From Parelaphostrongylus tenuis (lineage: Eukaryota > Nematoda > Chromadorea > Rhabditida > Metastrongylidae), in contig JAHQIW010000389.1 of assembly GCA_019055375.1 (NCBI GenBank), positions 124,001-188,000 on the forward strand: a stretch of 64,000 nt of DNA, given 5' to 3'. Shown in pieces: positions 53,943-63,715 of the stretch. The translations under genes were made by a program, and so were the position numbers. How positions within the stretch are numbered: the stretch's first letter is position 1; the number at the start of each line of letters is the position of its first letter. The notes below the pieces were generated by a model that saw only the letters and a list, made by a program, of their open reading frames with translations, was not told the DNA's origin and ran no database searches.

Positions 53943-54136
53943 TGTCATTCTTTTTTTTGGAATTATATTGAATGTTTTTTGGGGGTTTCAAAAACAGTCG
54001 ATCTTTTGATATAGTTTTGATCTAACAGCAAAAATCTATCGACTGAGAGGTGGTGATGGTACAGTGTCATAGTACACTGTGCCATCACCACATACGCCAC
54101 CCTCCTTGCTTCAATGCAGGGCTGAATGTGGGGCGG

Positions 54137-54184
54137 GGGTCACTGATGAGGAGGACGAACCTCCGAAACACCGGTGTATGACCC
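54137..54184 (+). ncRNA. Type I hammerhead ribozyme, array unit 1
   Basis: Stem I GGGTCA (54137-54142) pairs with TGACCC (54179-54184). Core CTGATGA at 54143-54149. Stem II GGAGG/CCTCC closes a 5-nt loop (54150-54164). GAAA at 54165-54168. Stem III is the palindrome ACACCGGTGT (54168-54177), foldable as ACA/TGT. H17 is A54178, so predicted cleavage lies between 54178 and 54179. Every conserved core base is present. A short palindromic stem III is typical of animal satellite and retrozyme hammerheads that work best as dimers. Confidence 0.92.
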
Positions 54185-54407
54185 TGGGCTTACCAACCCC
54201 TTTTTTGAGCTTAAATCATTCTTTTTTTTGGAATTATATTGAATGTTTTTTGGGGGTTTCAAAAACAGTCGATCTTTTGATATAGTTTTGATCTAACAGC
54301 AAAAATCTATCGACTGAGAGGTGGTGATGGTACAGTGTCATAGTACACTGTGCCATCACCACATACGCCACCCTCCTTGCTTCAATGCAGGGCTGAATGT
54401 GGGGCGG

Positions 54408-54455
54408 GGGTCACTGATGAGGAGGACGAACCTCCGAAACACCGGTGTATGACCC
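54408..54455 (+). ncRNA. Type I hammerhead ribozyme, array unit 2
   Basis: Identical to the unit 1 ribozyme; core CTGATGA at 54414-54420, 271 bp downstream. All stems and core residues intact. Confidence 0.92.
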
Positions 54456-54678
54456 TGGGCTTACCAACCCCTTTTTTGAGCTTAAATCATTCTTTTTTTT
54501 GGAATTATATTGAATGTTTTTTGGGGGTTTCAAAAACAGTCGATCTTTTGATATAGTTTTGATCTAACAGCAAAAATCTATCGACTGAGAGGTGGTGATG
54601 GTACAGTGTCATAGTACACTGTGCCATCACCACATACGCCACCCTCCTTGCTTCAATGCAGGGCTGAATGTGGGGCGG

Positions 54679-54726
54679 GGGTCACTGATGAGGAGGACGA
54701 ACCTCCGAAACACCGGTGTATGACCC
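54679..54726 (+). ncRNA. Type I hammerhead ribozyme, array unit 3
   Basis: Core CTGATGA at 54685-54691. Stems I, II and III intact; one G is lost just beyond stem I (CCCTGGC for CCCTGGGC). Confidence 0.91.
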
Positions 54727-54947
54727 TGGCTTACCAACCCCTTTTTTGAGCTTAAATCATTCTTTTTTTGGAATTATATTGAATGTTTTTTGGGGGTTTC
54801 AAAAACAGTCGATCTTTTGATATAGTTTTGATCTAACAGCAAAAATCTATCGACTGAGAGATGGTGATGGTACAGTGTCATAGTACACTGTGCCATCACC
54901 ACATACGCCACCCTCCTTGCTTCAATGCAGGGCTGAATGTGGGGCGG

Positions 54948-54995
54948 GGGTCACTGATGAGGAGGACGAACCTCCGAAACACCGGTGTATGACCC
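54948..54995 (+). ncRNA. Type I hammerhead ribozyme, array unit 4
   Basis: Core CTGATGA at 54954-54960; ribozyme sequence intact. This unit has one G-to-A change at the edge of the upstream hairpin (GAGATGGTGATGG). Confidence 0.92.
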
Positions 54996-55218
54996 TGGGC
55001 TTACCAACCCCTTTTTTGAGCTTAAATCACTCTTTTTTTTGGAATTATATTGAATGTTTTTTGGGGGTTTCAAAAACAGTCGATCTTTTGATATAGTTTT
55101 GATCTAACAGCAAAAATCTATCGACTGAGAGGTGGTGATGGTACAGTGTCATAGTACACTGTGCCATCACCACATACGCCACCCTCCTTGCTTCAATGCA
55201 GGGCTGAATGTGGGGCGG

Positions 55219-55266
55219 GGGTCACTGATGAGGAGGACGAACCTCCGAAACACCGGTGTATGACCC
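55219..55266 (+). ncRNA. Type I hammerhead ribozyme, array unit 5
   Basis: Core CTGATGA at 55225-55231; all stems intact. The array ends about 100 bp downstream, within a partial sixth unit. Confidence 0.92.
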
Positions 55267-56429
55267 TGGGCTTACCAACCCCTTTTTTGAGCTTAAATCA
55301 CTCTTTTTTTTGGAATTATATTGAATGTTTTTTGGGGGTTTCAAAAACAGTCGATCTTTTGATATACTAATTCATTATTCTTATGACCTAATATTCTAAA
55401 ACTTTATTACCGGCAGATTCTTCCAGAGAATTGTGGGAACGGTTTTGCTTGGTAAACAATTATTTCTTGAGGAATTTTTTAAAATGACTGACGAGTTGTA
55501 GACTGCCTGGAATGAGGTCCGTTAACCCTTTCGGGACCGCGTGTTCTTCCCATGGTGTACGCGAATTTTCGTGATTTTCTCGTCAACTATAGGCTTCTCA
55601 TCAAACTTTAAATATTCACTCGATAGCTGAAAAAGTCACGGCTCTGACGGTATCTTTGGCTTTTAAGAATGTTTTTTTCAGTGATCTGTAGCAAAGAAGA
55701 GAAAATCGCGTTTTTCTCTTCGGAGTGAACAGTGTGATTTGCACTCGTGTTCACGTTGTCTTTTCACAGAGCAAAGGTTTTTCACCAAAGTTCTAGTAAT
55801 CTTTCTATAGCTTGAGAAATAATGACTCTAAATATATACTTAGTTCTCGAACTGAATAGCAAATGTAGGTTTTTTAAGCGCTGTGAAAACGATTAACAAA
55901 AACTGCATTTCGCTTCCGGAGTGGGATTAGCTTTCACACTCTAAGTGAACATCTAGTCTCTTGAAGTTCGCAGTTGGTCTTATGGTGATTATATAGTAAA
56001 ATTCGTACCCTAGAGACATTTTATGATCATAGAGAATGATGTGATACTCGAGGCTTTCTTCAAAAGTCTTTCTTAGTAAAAAAGAAATTTTACGTGTTTT
56101 AAAAATTCCCACGTTTCAAATACCAAGATAACATCAAAGGGAAAATAGCGCATCTCCATTTCTTCTTATTTTTTCACAATATGCAACAGTGCGATCACTA
56201 GCAGTTCACCCTAAATATCGCTACCGGTCAACATTCACCCGCGTTGCATAGATATTTGCTTGTTACAATCAACAAATGCGTTTTATATCAACCAAGATCG
56301 AATCCTAAAATAATCAGTTCTCGGTTCATTATTGTCTTGGTACTCCGTGATTTCCTTTTCTTCAGCAAATACGAGATTTTTAATACAAGTTTATTTTATA
56401 CAAAGTAGTACAATAGAGATCGTATCCGT

Positions 56430-56465
56430 GGCTAACGGTTCGGCAGTCTTGCCTTCGTCAGAGCC
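56430..56465 (-). ncRNA. Hammerhead-like motif, Penelope type, inside piggyBac
   Basis: Minus strand: stem I GGCT/AGCC, CTGACGA, stem II GGCA/TGCC with loop AGAC, but GAAC instead of GAAA at the A15.1 position. About 240 bp from a GIY-YIG fragment on the opposite strand. Confidence 0.55.
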
Positions 56466-56689
56466 TGAAAGAGTCTGACGGATCTACATCAGCTTAGTCA
56501 AACACTTCCATGACCAAAGCAAAAAGAAGGAAATGAGAAGAAAAGAAAGAAAGCAACTATTTAAGCAATTTTGAAACGCAAAATAATCAGCTAGATTCGA
56601 CTCACCGTTTTGTTGTGTTGGTATCCACTATATATATAAACCAACCGCACTGAGTCTTACACGGACGAGGTGTGTGCTTATCAGTAAAG

Positions 56690-56935
56690 ATCGATCCAAG
56701 ATCACCGTAGCTCATTAGGTACGCACAGGGCACAGATACATGAGGGGGAAAATTTTGTGGCGAAGTAAACATCCTTGCGCAAGAACGTAAGACCTCGGAG
56801 CGCAAAGTCCTTGAGGTGTTTTGGATCCATTCCGAAAATCCCAATATGAATTGTAAAGATGAATGCCTCCTAATCACGCATGATTTTGGGCCATATCTTG
56901 AATCGATATTTACCGATCTGAGTCAGGCACGGTAT
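56690..56935 (+). pseudogene. Penelope-like GIY-YIG endonuclease fragment in piggyBac
   Basis: Frame reads EVNILAQERKTSERKVLEVF.. then NMNCKDECLLITHDFGPYLE, parallel to the copies at 31.7 and 61.5 kb. Upstream part carries a stop. Lies within the piggyBac element, so it appears to be nested. Confidence 0.7.
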
Positions 56936-57119
56936 CTGCGGTATTATACAACATAATTTTTCGACCTAAGTTATACAACTTGACGGACGCCAAAATGTCG
57001 AAGAACACAGCCCCAATGAGAAGTATTGAAACAAGGTAAACAAGTGTACTGCTTACATCGACTGCACTTCATGCTTACTCTTTTAGTTTTGTTTCGAGCA
57101 TAAGCATTTTTTTACAGTA

Positions 57120-58033
57120 TTACCAATTTTCTACAACATCCAATACAGCGTCTATGACGTGGTAAAATGATTCCGAGAATACGCCTGAGTGTCGGCTGTG
57201 GAGCGACATGGTCTTGTAAGTACTTATGATAAACATCCATCTTGAAATCGGTCAACGAAATTTTCTTCACGCCGTCTTTGTGGATTTTCCACGCGTTCAT
57301 CACACACATATGCGTCGATAGGTGGAAGAACAGTCGGATGTACCTAAACTGTGAAATTAATTATTGCGAAGCAATATCGCAGCAAAATGCACTCATCATT
57401 TACATGTCTTCCTGGTGTATGAGCAATAGGCAGCCGTTTGGTCGGTGAAATCGACGAGTAACTTGCGCTTGTTGTAACTTTCCATGACCTCATATTCTTG
57501 AGAAGGGGCTCCTAGAAGATGGATAGGTGCTCCAATAATTTCGGTAGCTTTACAACACTTGTTTGCATACACAAAGCTGTGAATGTCTTTATTTCTTCCA
57601 CAAAGGTGTCCTCCCAATCGGCGTACTTCTGAGTGCCACAAATATTTGTCTGCTCTGCAATCAACTCTCAAGGATCGGTCATGAGCAGTTCGTAGAAATG
57701 AGCTGGTTGTCGGCACTCGGTGACAATACTTTGTTGGACACCTGCTGCTGGATCATTAAAGAGCAGGACGGTGGGTGGCTGCACATTGGTGGTCCAGTCA
57801 CCAACTACAATATCAACATTCAGAAAAGGTCCTTGTGCATCGTCAAGTCCGTCATCGTCATCCTCGAAACATTGTGAAGTGTGCACGTTTTTGTCCAAGC
57901 TCGAGTCTGATTCGTTGCCAATGTCCTCGTCAGCGCTTACAGCCAAGCTTTCGAGCATCGTTTCCAATTCCTCATCTTCAAAACCTTCCCAGTCTTCCTC
58001 TCCTGAGGCTTCCCCGTCTTTTTCTTTTGACAT
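57120..58033 (-). pseudogene. piggyBac transposase relic
   Basis: The ATG frame at 58033 starts MSKEKDGEASGEEDWEGFED, acidic and typical of piggyBac N-termini, and reaches HFYELLMTDP before a TGA at 57668-57670. The same frame continues ELIAEQTNICGTQKYADWED. A later frame holds YNKRKLLVDFTDQTAAY, the third-Asp region, and a further segment MCVMNAWKIHKDGVKKISL is the piggyBac C-terminal side. The part carrying the first two catalytic Asp residues appears deleted. Non-functional. Confidence 0.8.
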
Positions 58034-58904
58034 GACGGCGCTGAAAGGTAAACTGTCGATATTTGCAAATAACATAGCAAGTTGTAGATGTAATGGAGTA
58101 ATAAACTTACTTCGATAGTAATTTGAAGAAGAGAAGCGGATACTTGTAAGCAGCTAAACGACCAAAACGATAACGATGTGACAGCTAATTAGCGAGAATG
58201 CTACAGAGCAATCGATGAAATTTTATATTCTTACCTTCGCGCACAAGCGCTATGGCTTTAATCTGTATGATTGATTTGCTCGATCTACACATCTGGCAGA
58301 AGTTCGCAACACGTCTTCGGAGGAAGTGTGGAAGATTTCAACTTTCATTAGTGTAAAAGGCCATTCATCCAAAGTATTTATTCAGGTAAAACTTCTCTCA
58401 CAATATGAACAACTGGAAGCTCATCTTCATCGTGTGCATCATTATATAAATTATTAGAAATGAACGAATCCCTGCTATAAAAACTTGGTTATGGTAAAAA
58501 CTATCGATAACCTGGAATCGCATGCATTATGCGACAGCTTCTTTTGACATACTGTTCATTATTTTCCAACTTCCACTCACGGTTATAAATTTTAAGTATT
58601 GTTTATGATGAGGTATATCAAAACTGACCGATTTATATAATTATATTCTTTGTACAACTTATTACGATTGACAGAATGCCAGCATCAAGGTGCTTTCATA
58701 GTAAAGGAGAGCTTTTTCTTTTCGAGCAAAAGGATGTATTTGCACTGAAAGCATACAAAAGTGTATAGAAAATATTAAAATACCGAAATGTACAAGACAA
58801 CCTAGACTTTCATCCAAAACGATGAAAAAACTCTAATCAATTACCTAAAGTCGGCGATTCGCACTGTGTGTGGCTATTACAACTTGTGGTCCCGGAAGGG
58901 TTAG

Positions 58905-59997
58905 ATAAGAAAGATGACGCACGGCCGATGCCCAACTTGTCCAATTTTTGTAACTTTAGTTATATGAAACATTGGCTATGACCGTTGTCATCAAGAAGGA
59001 CAGTGCCTCTTCTTGTTAGCAATCCCGAATACACTCAGTGCAATTTCTCATTGAAATCATCAATTTTCTTTCAGTAGTCCTCGTTGCGATGCATTCATCG
59101 CAATCAACAAAGTTTTCATGGATTAAATCAGTCGCCCAATTCTAAGTTGTAACGACGATTTTCTCGTGCGCGAATTTAGAGGTAATTTAAAGCTTCTGTT
59201 CGGCCCAAACATTGAACTGAACTATTCGGTTGTGTGGTAGTCATCACTTTTCGTCGGAAATGGAATAAAAAGTAATTCTGATTTCTGTGAGGTTAATGTG
59301 AAGTGAAAAAAAAAACGCAAAAGAGGCTCCATAATAATCATTTCCCTGCTCTCTTTTCATTCTCTGAAAAGCCTATTCTCCAAGAATTTTCCACCGTTTC
59401 AGTGCCTTTTAAGTGACAAACGATTATCGAGTTGCGTTTACCATGCTGTTTTCTGTCTTTTGAGCGGTTTTTAAAGAGTGGACTTGGCATTATAAATACC
59501 TTTAGATGGTGGTCGTCAACGTCGAGGGATGCTCTCAACATTCACCATCATCAAGGTTCATTTCTATGATACGAATCTCGATCAAACACATGTTTGATCA
59601 TTACGTACCATTCAGACTTGTGTTCAGTAACCCGGCTACTTCCTACGGACTGATTCCAAGTTTAAACTATTGAGCTAAACTGACACAATTTGTCAACTTA
59701 ATAATTTTTTCAAATAATCAAAGATTATTGTATAAGTAGTATCAGAAGAAGTACTGCATAGAAAACTTGCTTTACAAGGACTTGTTTTGAGAGAATTTTT
59801 ATCTTACGACTAAGATCACCATTATTTAAAGAGTATGCTCCACGCAGTGTTGATGGTGATGAGAATTTCTATTCTCTTGGTTCAATCCCTTATACGATTC
59901 AAAACTACTCTGCTGTCCACTCTCTTTTCTACAACTTCGGACTTCTTCATTTCGCCTGAGAAGTTCTTATTGTATGATTGCTATCCTAAAGATGAGT
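58905..59997. other. No recognised gene
   Basis: AT-rich spacer between the piggyBac right end and the 59998 direct duplication. Nothing supported. Confidence 0.4.
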
Positions 59998-60775
59998 TTC
60001 TCCATTCAGCAAATCTTGAGCGAACATTATCAATACATTGGACATTAATTGTTATATATTTACTTACTTAGATACTTGAACAGCCCATTCATTGATAGTG
60101 CGAGTCCCAGCACGGGAAAACTGTGCTGCTTTGGCTGTTCTGTTCTCTGGAGTCCCAAGATTAGCCTTTCTGGGGCTTTTTCGGGAAGTCACCACGTTAG
60201 AGCAGTCGCCAGCTCTTGTGGATCAGAGGGAGATTACCAACATGCATCTAGTAACTATCAAAACGGAGGTTATTCATGATACAGTTTACTCTCAGCTGGG
60301 TTTCGGAGTGGAAACGGCGGACTATTTCTTGGCTTGGGTGACCGTGCTAATGGTTGAACCCTTCGCACTAGTTTGCCCTACCCAAGAACACCTCTCAGTC
60401 ACCACGAGGCGGTAAAACAACTAAGTGGATTGTTATTTTTATAGAGAAATTAATTTCAGATATAATTACCATCCTGGCGTGAAGGACGTTTCTCCATTCA
60501 GAAAATCTTGAACAAGCATTATCAATACATAAGACGTCAATTGTTATTTATTTACTTACTTAGATACTTGAACAGCCCATTCTTGGATAGTGCGAGTGGC
60601 AGCACGGGATAACTTGAGCCTGTTTGGGACTTTTTCAGGAAGTCACTAAATTAGAGCAGTCGCCAGCTCTTGTGGATCAGAGGGAGATTACCACCTTGCA
60701 TCTAGTAACTACCAAGACGGCCATCATTCATGGTACAGTTTACTCTTAGCTGGGTTACAGAGTGGAAACGGTTCT
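59998..60775. repeat. Direct duplication, ~493-bp spacing
   Basis: The segment starting TCTCCATTCAGCAAATCTTG at 59998 recurs from ~60491; both copies continue through TTACTTACTTAGATACTTGA and CAGTCGCCAGCTCTTGTGG. The second copy is shorter and runs into the RTE tail, so this may be the 3' region of an RTE-related element duplicated in tandem. Confidence 0.65.
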
Positions 60776-61190
60776 ACACGCTGTCCTGTCACCTGTCGCC
60801 TGTCGTCCCGTTGATCGTCAAGTGACTCGAGCGGGTACCAGCAAGTCTTCCATTTTTCCCTATCGCGTGCAAGAGTAGTCCAGTGGGTCCTCCTCGCTCT
60901 AGGGATTCGCTGAGCATCAAGAAATCGGACCAACGGGTCAGTGGTCTTCCTTTAGAGCGCTTGACGTCCCGAGGAATAAAGTCGGTAACGGCTCTCGTCT
61001 ATCGGTTTTCGTTGAAGCGCATCACGTGTACGGCTCACCTTATTTTCGATATCCTGGCGTGTAGAACGGCGTCTCTGATTTTCGATCGTTGACGTAGGTC
61101 GGAACTTCGGATCCTTTCTCTCATTTTCGAGATACGAGATACTCCTAGCATCGACCTTTCGACTGCGCGTTCGATAACGGAGAAAAACGC
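60775..61190 (-). pseudogene. RTE reverse-transcriptase C-terminal fragment
   Basis: Minus frame: ERAVERSMLGVSRISKMRER.., [20 protein letters not shown], then [12 protein letters not shown] and the [11 protein letters not shown] tail with internal frame breaks. Same family as 36340-37010. Joined at 61190 directly to a mariner fragment. Confidence 0.8.
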
Positions 61191-61196
61191 GTTTTT

Positions 61197-61420
61197 TTTG
61201 GCTAATTTTCGCTGAGCTGGCGCGTCTTTGTCGTGAGGCAACCAGTAGGCATGGCGCGTGATGTTCTCGTAGTAGACCTAGGACTCATCTCCAGTGATGA
61301 CCGAGCTGAGAAAGTCCTGACTGTGGTGCCGCAAAAGAAGACTTTCGTAGATGATCATGCGCGAAGATGGGTCGTAGTCAGTCAGTACATGCGATGTTGA
61401 ACGAGACCATCACTTAGCGG
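61197..61420 (-). pseudogene. Mariner transposase central fragment
   Basis: Minus strand reads DFLSSVITGDES, stop, VYYENITRHAYWLPHDKDAP, QRKLAKK: the first-catalytic-Asp (ITGDE) region of mariner. Fused to RTE sequence at 61190. Confidence 0.7.
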
Positions 61421-61436
61421 TAATCCATTTCGTTTT

Positions 61437-61692
61437 GATGGCGAGCGATGGTGCTACGGTCGTCTCTAGGTGTCTGATCTATACCAAACCTTTAGGTTTA
61501 CATAGGGCACAAAAACACAACAACAAGGATTTTGATGCAACTGTCACAGTCCTAGCGCAAGAATCAAAAACATCCACGCGCAAAACTCTTGAGGCATTTT
61601 GGATAAACGCCCAAAATCCCGGAATGAACCGGAAGAACGAGTGCGTCACCATCACGCGAGATCTCGCGCCCTTTCTTCGTTTGATCTTCTAA
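61437..61692 (+). pseudogene. Penelope-like GIY-YIG endonuclease fragment
   Basis: ATVTVLAQESKTSTRKTLEA.. and MNRKNECVTITRDLAPFLRL, ending at a stop at 61692. A hammerhead-like motif follows 69 bp later, the expected order of a Penelope 3' end. Confidence 0.75.
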
Positions 61693-61760
61693 ACTGACCT
61701 AGTCGGCATATGAATAAGACCATCCGAATCATTCAAATAGGCTAATACTACATACGCCCA

Positions 61761-61795
61761 GGCTCTGAAGAAGGCGGGTCTCCGAAACGTCAGTC
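61761..61795 (+). ncRNA. Hammerhead-like motif downstream of a Penelope endonuclease fragment
   Basis: GGCT CTGAAGA, GG..CC stem II, GAAACGTC AGTC; stem I pairs with one wobble. Lies 69 bp after the stop of the GIY-YIG fragment at 61437-61692, same strand, as in Penelope 3' ends. Confidence 0.6.
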
Positions 61796-61865
61796 GAATT
61801 TCTACGACTAATTTACCAACTTCGCGTCAGCTAATCAAGATAAGTTTTCTCGATTTCCATACGAA

Positions 61866-62515
61866 AAGAATATGTACGAATGCCCAGCTACGTCTATCTA
61901 GGTTGTTAAATCAACATGATAAACGACCTAGCTCCAGAGTTGAGCAGGAGGAAACGAGCGGCTTGGGGAACGTTTGAGTTTATCGAGGATGTAGTAAAGA
62001 GAACAAAGAATATCCGACTTCGTGCCCACCTTTTCGACTCGACGATTATCCTTGCCCAAGCGTATGCAGCAGAACCAGGTCGCTACGTAAGCAGGATGAA
62101 AGATCACTTGTCGTTATCGAACGCGCAGTCGAAAGGTCGATATTAGGAGTATCCCGTATCTCGCAAATGAGATAAAGGATCCAAAGTACCTGCCTTTGTC
62201 TACGATCGACGATCAGAGACGCCGTTCTACACATCAGGATATTTAAAATAAGGTGAGCCGGACACGTGATGCACTTCAACGACAACCAATGGACGAGGGC
62301 CGTTACCGGCTGGATTCCTCAAAACATCAATGCTCTGCAGGAATATCACCGACCCGTTGGTCCAATTTCTTCACGAATAGCTTAGAAGAAAGATATGATG
62401 CTGAACGAATCCCTAAAGCGACGAGGACTCATTGGGCTATTCACGCGATAGGGAAAATGGAAGTGTAGCTGGTGCCCGCTTAAGTCACTCGATGATCAGC
62501 GGGACAACTGGTGAT
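61866..62515 (+). pseudogene. RTE reverse-transcriptase C-terminal fragment
   Basis: YVYLG.. with a stop, [20 protein letters not shown], then multiple frameshifts; the tail GHVMHFNDNQWTRAVTGW is still readable. Shares the YVYL-to-stop truncation with 36340-37010, suggesting a common defective ancestor. Confidence 0.8.
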
Positions 62516-63337
62516 ACAGGTGATATTATCTCAGATCAAACAGTACAACTGCTTTATCTCCACCAATGCTTAAACCTTTCGTAGTCAACACCTTTTCAGC
62601 TTTTTTCAGGCTTTTCAGCACTCATTCGATCGCTGAAATTTCGTTGATGTCAACACTTTATTTCTTCAAAATCTTCTGTGGGAGCCGTAGCAGCGAAGTT
62701 AAGATTATTTTTCACACTCGCGTGCACTTTTTGCTAGGCTATGATTTGTGCTTAGTCTTTCAGCAGATTTCTAGTAGTTATTTGGCAGCGTGAAGTTTGA
62801 TTAATCTAATGCTCAGTTTGATTTCAAAAGATTTTGGTGGAGCGCTGGAAGAACTAGAAGAAGATTACGTTTTGTGCTTCTGAGCATAGGCTTAGGCTTA
62901 GGCTTCATAACAGCTTTATTTGGAAATATGAAAAAAAAATAATAGCCTAAGCTCATAGAATTAAAAACCAAAGTTTCTTTCAAAGATCTAGCACGGAAAA
63001 CATAGAAATCCCTGCGAAATGGCGGAAAACGTTCGAAATAAATAGTGAAAACGACGTTCTTTTGAAATGACTTTGAGATCACTGTGCGCAGTGCAATACG
63101 AGAGACGCGATATTGCGCGCGGATTGACAAATTTAGTTTTATCATTGCTACGCACACTGAGACGGCCTGTTCAAAAACCAAATACGATACTGCAGTTGCT
63201 AGAATTTGAGATGAAGATCGATTGCTGGAAATCCGAAATGGCGGAAAAGCCTTGTCATAGAGTGTTGGAAAATGGATGGAGATGAATTAATTGCATTTAT
63301 CGCAGCAACAGTGATCAATTGAAGTAAACATTAGTAT
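62516..63337. other. No recognised gene
   Basis: Contains the TTAGGC repeat. A CACTGTGCGCAGTGCAATACG block (~63080) is similar to sequence at ~17495 and ~25350, suggesting another low-copy repeat. Confidence 0.4.
62887..62905 (+). repeat. Short interstitial nematode telomere-like repeat
   Basis: About three copies of TTAGGC, the nematode telomere hexamer. Too short to mark a former telomere by itself. Confidence 0.6.
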
Positions 63338-63715
63338 ATCTGGTAATTATTTTTGAGCCAATATGTCATGTGGTCTTGAATGGGCACTTATAGAACCCAA
63401 TACACATGTTTCGGCCTTGACAGCCTCATCAGTTGTGCAGCACCCTTCGTCTTAGCCAATCCTTTTAGAGTTCCCTACGTCCCCCTATACAGAGTTGGCG
63501 ACGACGTATAATTCACACGTGCCGTCAAGTGAAATTAATCACTAGGTCGGCAGTGTTTTGCACTCAATTGCTCTTGGGTGCTATTTTCAAAATGTCATAA
63601 TGCTCGCTTCCAGTGTTCTTTTAATACCACGCTCACGAATCGATATACCTGATTTTTATTTCTGAGCTCAGAAATAACTATAAGGTATATTGAATTTTGA
63701 GCGTGGTCTCAAAAA
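63338..63715. repeat. Third copy of the ~322-bp hammerhead repeat family
   Basis: Shares the order of blocks with 35.9-36.3 kb: GAGCCAATATGTCATGTGG, hammerhead, GTCAAGTGAAAT, CTCAATTGCTCTT, then GTGTTCTTTTAATACCACGC. A nested inverted pair follows at 63649-63710. Confidence 0.7.
63395..63438 (-). ncRNA. Hammerhead ribozyme, second family, core intact
   Basis: On the minus strand: core CTGATGA (63432-63426), stem II GGCT/GGCC around a 5-nt loop, GAAA, a short ACA/TGT stem III and H17 = A. Stem I is GCACAA against TTGGGT, with three good pairs and further wobble or mismatch. It lies in a copy of the ~322-bp repeat also seen at 35.9-37.4 kb. Of the copies here its core is best preserved. Confidence 0.7.

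Larger units (their letters stand above)
53873..55366 (+). mobile_element. Hammerhead-ribozyme tandem array (retrozyme-like), 271-bp unit, ~5.2 copies
   Basis: Direct tandem repeats of 271 bp (one unit is 269 bp, from two single-base losses) run from 53945 to 55366 at about 99% identity. They are preceded by an inverted 3' fragment (53873-53942) that stops at the ribozyme. Both ends carry a shared 10-13 bp target duplication (ATACTAATTCATT at 53860-53872 and 55364-55376). Each unit holds one hammerhead ribozyme, an 18-bp hairpin (54050-54091 in unit 1: arms GTGGTGATGG.. and ..CCATCACCAC with a 6-nt loop) and a second inverted pair CAGTCGAT/ATCGACTG, so a monomer would fold as a rod. Short open frames of 68 codons recur in each unit but start at GTG and have no recognisable domain; they are probably incidental. 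Confidence 0.9.
55526..58900 (-). mobile_element. piggyBac-like DNA transposon, degenerate
   Basis: Terminal inverted repeats CCCTTTCGGGACCGCGTG (55526) and, at the right, reverse complement CCCTTCCGGGACCACAAG (58900). TTAA flanks the left end (55522-55525); the right flank is TTAG (58901-58904), one change from the expected duplication. Contains a transposase relic (57120-58033) and nested Penelope sequence (~56390-56940). Confidence 0.8.

Noticed and set aside
54079..55370. Four 68-69 codon frames repeated in the array (PSPHTPPSLLQ..)
   Set aside because: They begin at GTG, arise because the unit is repeated, and overlap the ribozyme and hairpin; unit 3 breaks the frame. Structure explains the conservation better than coding.
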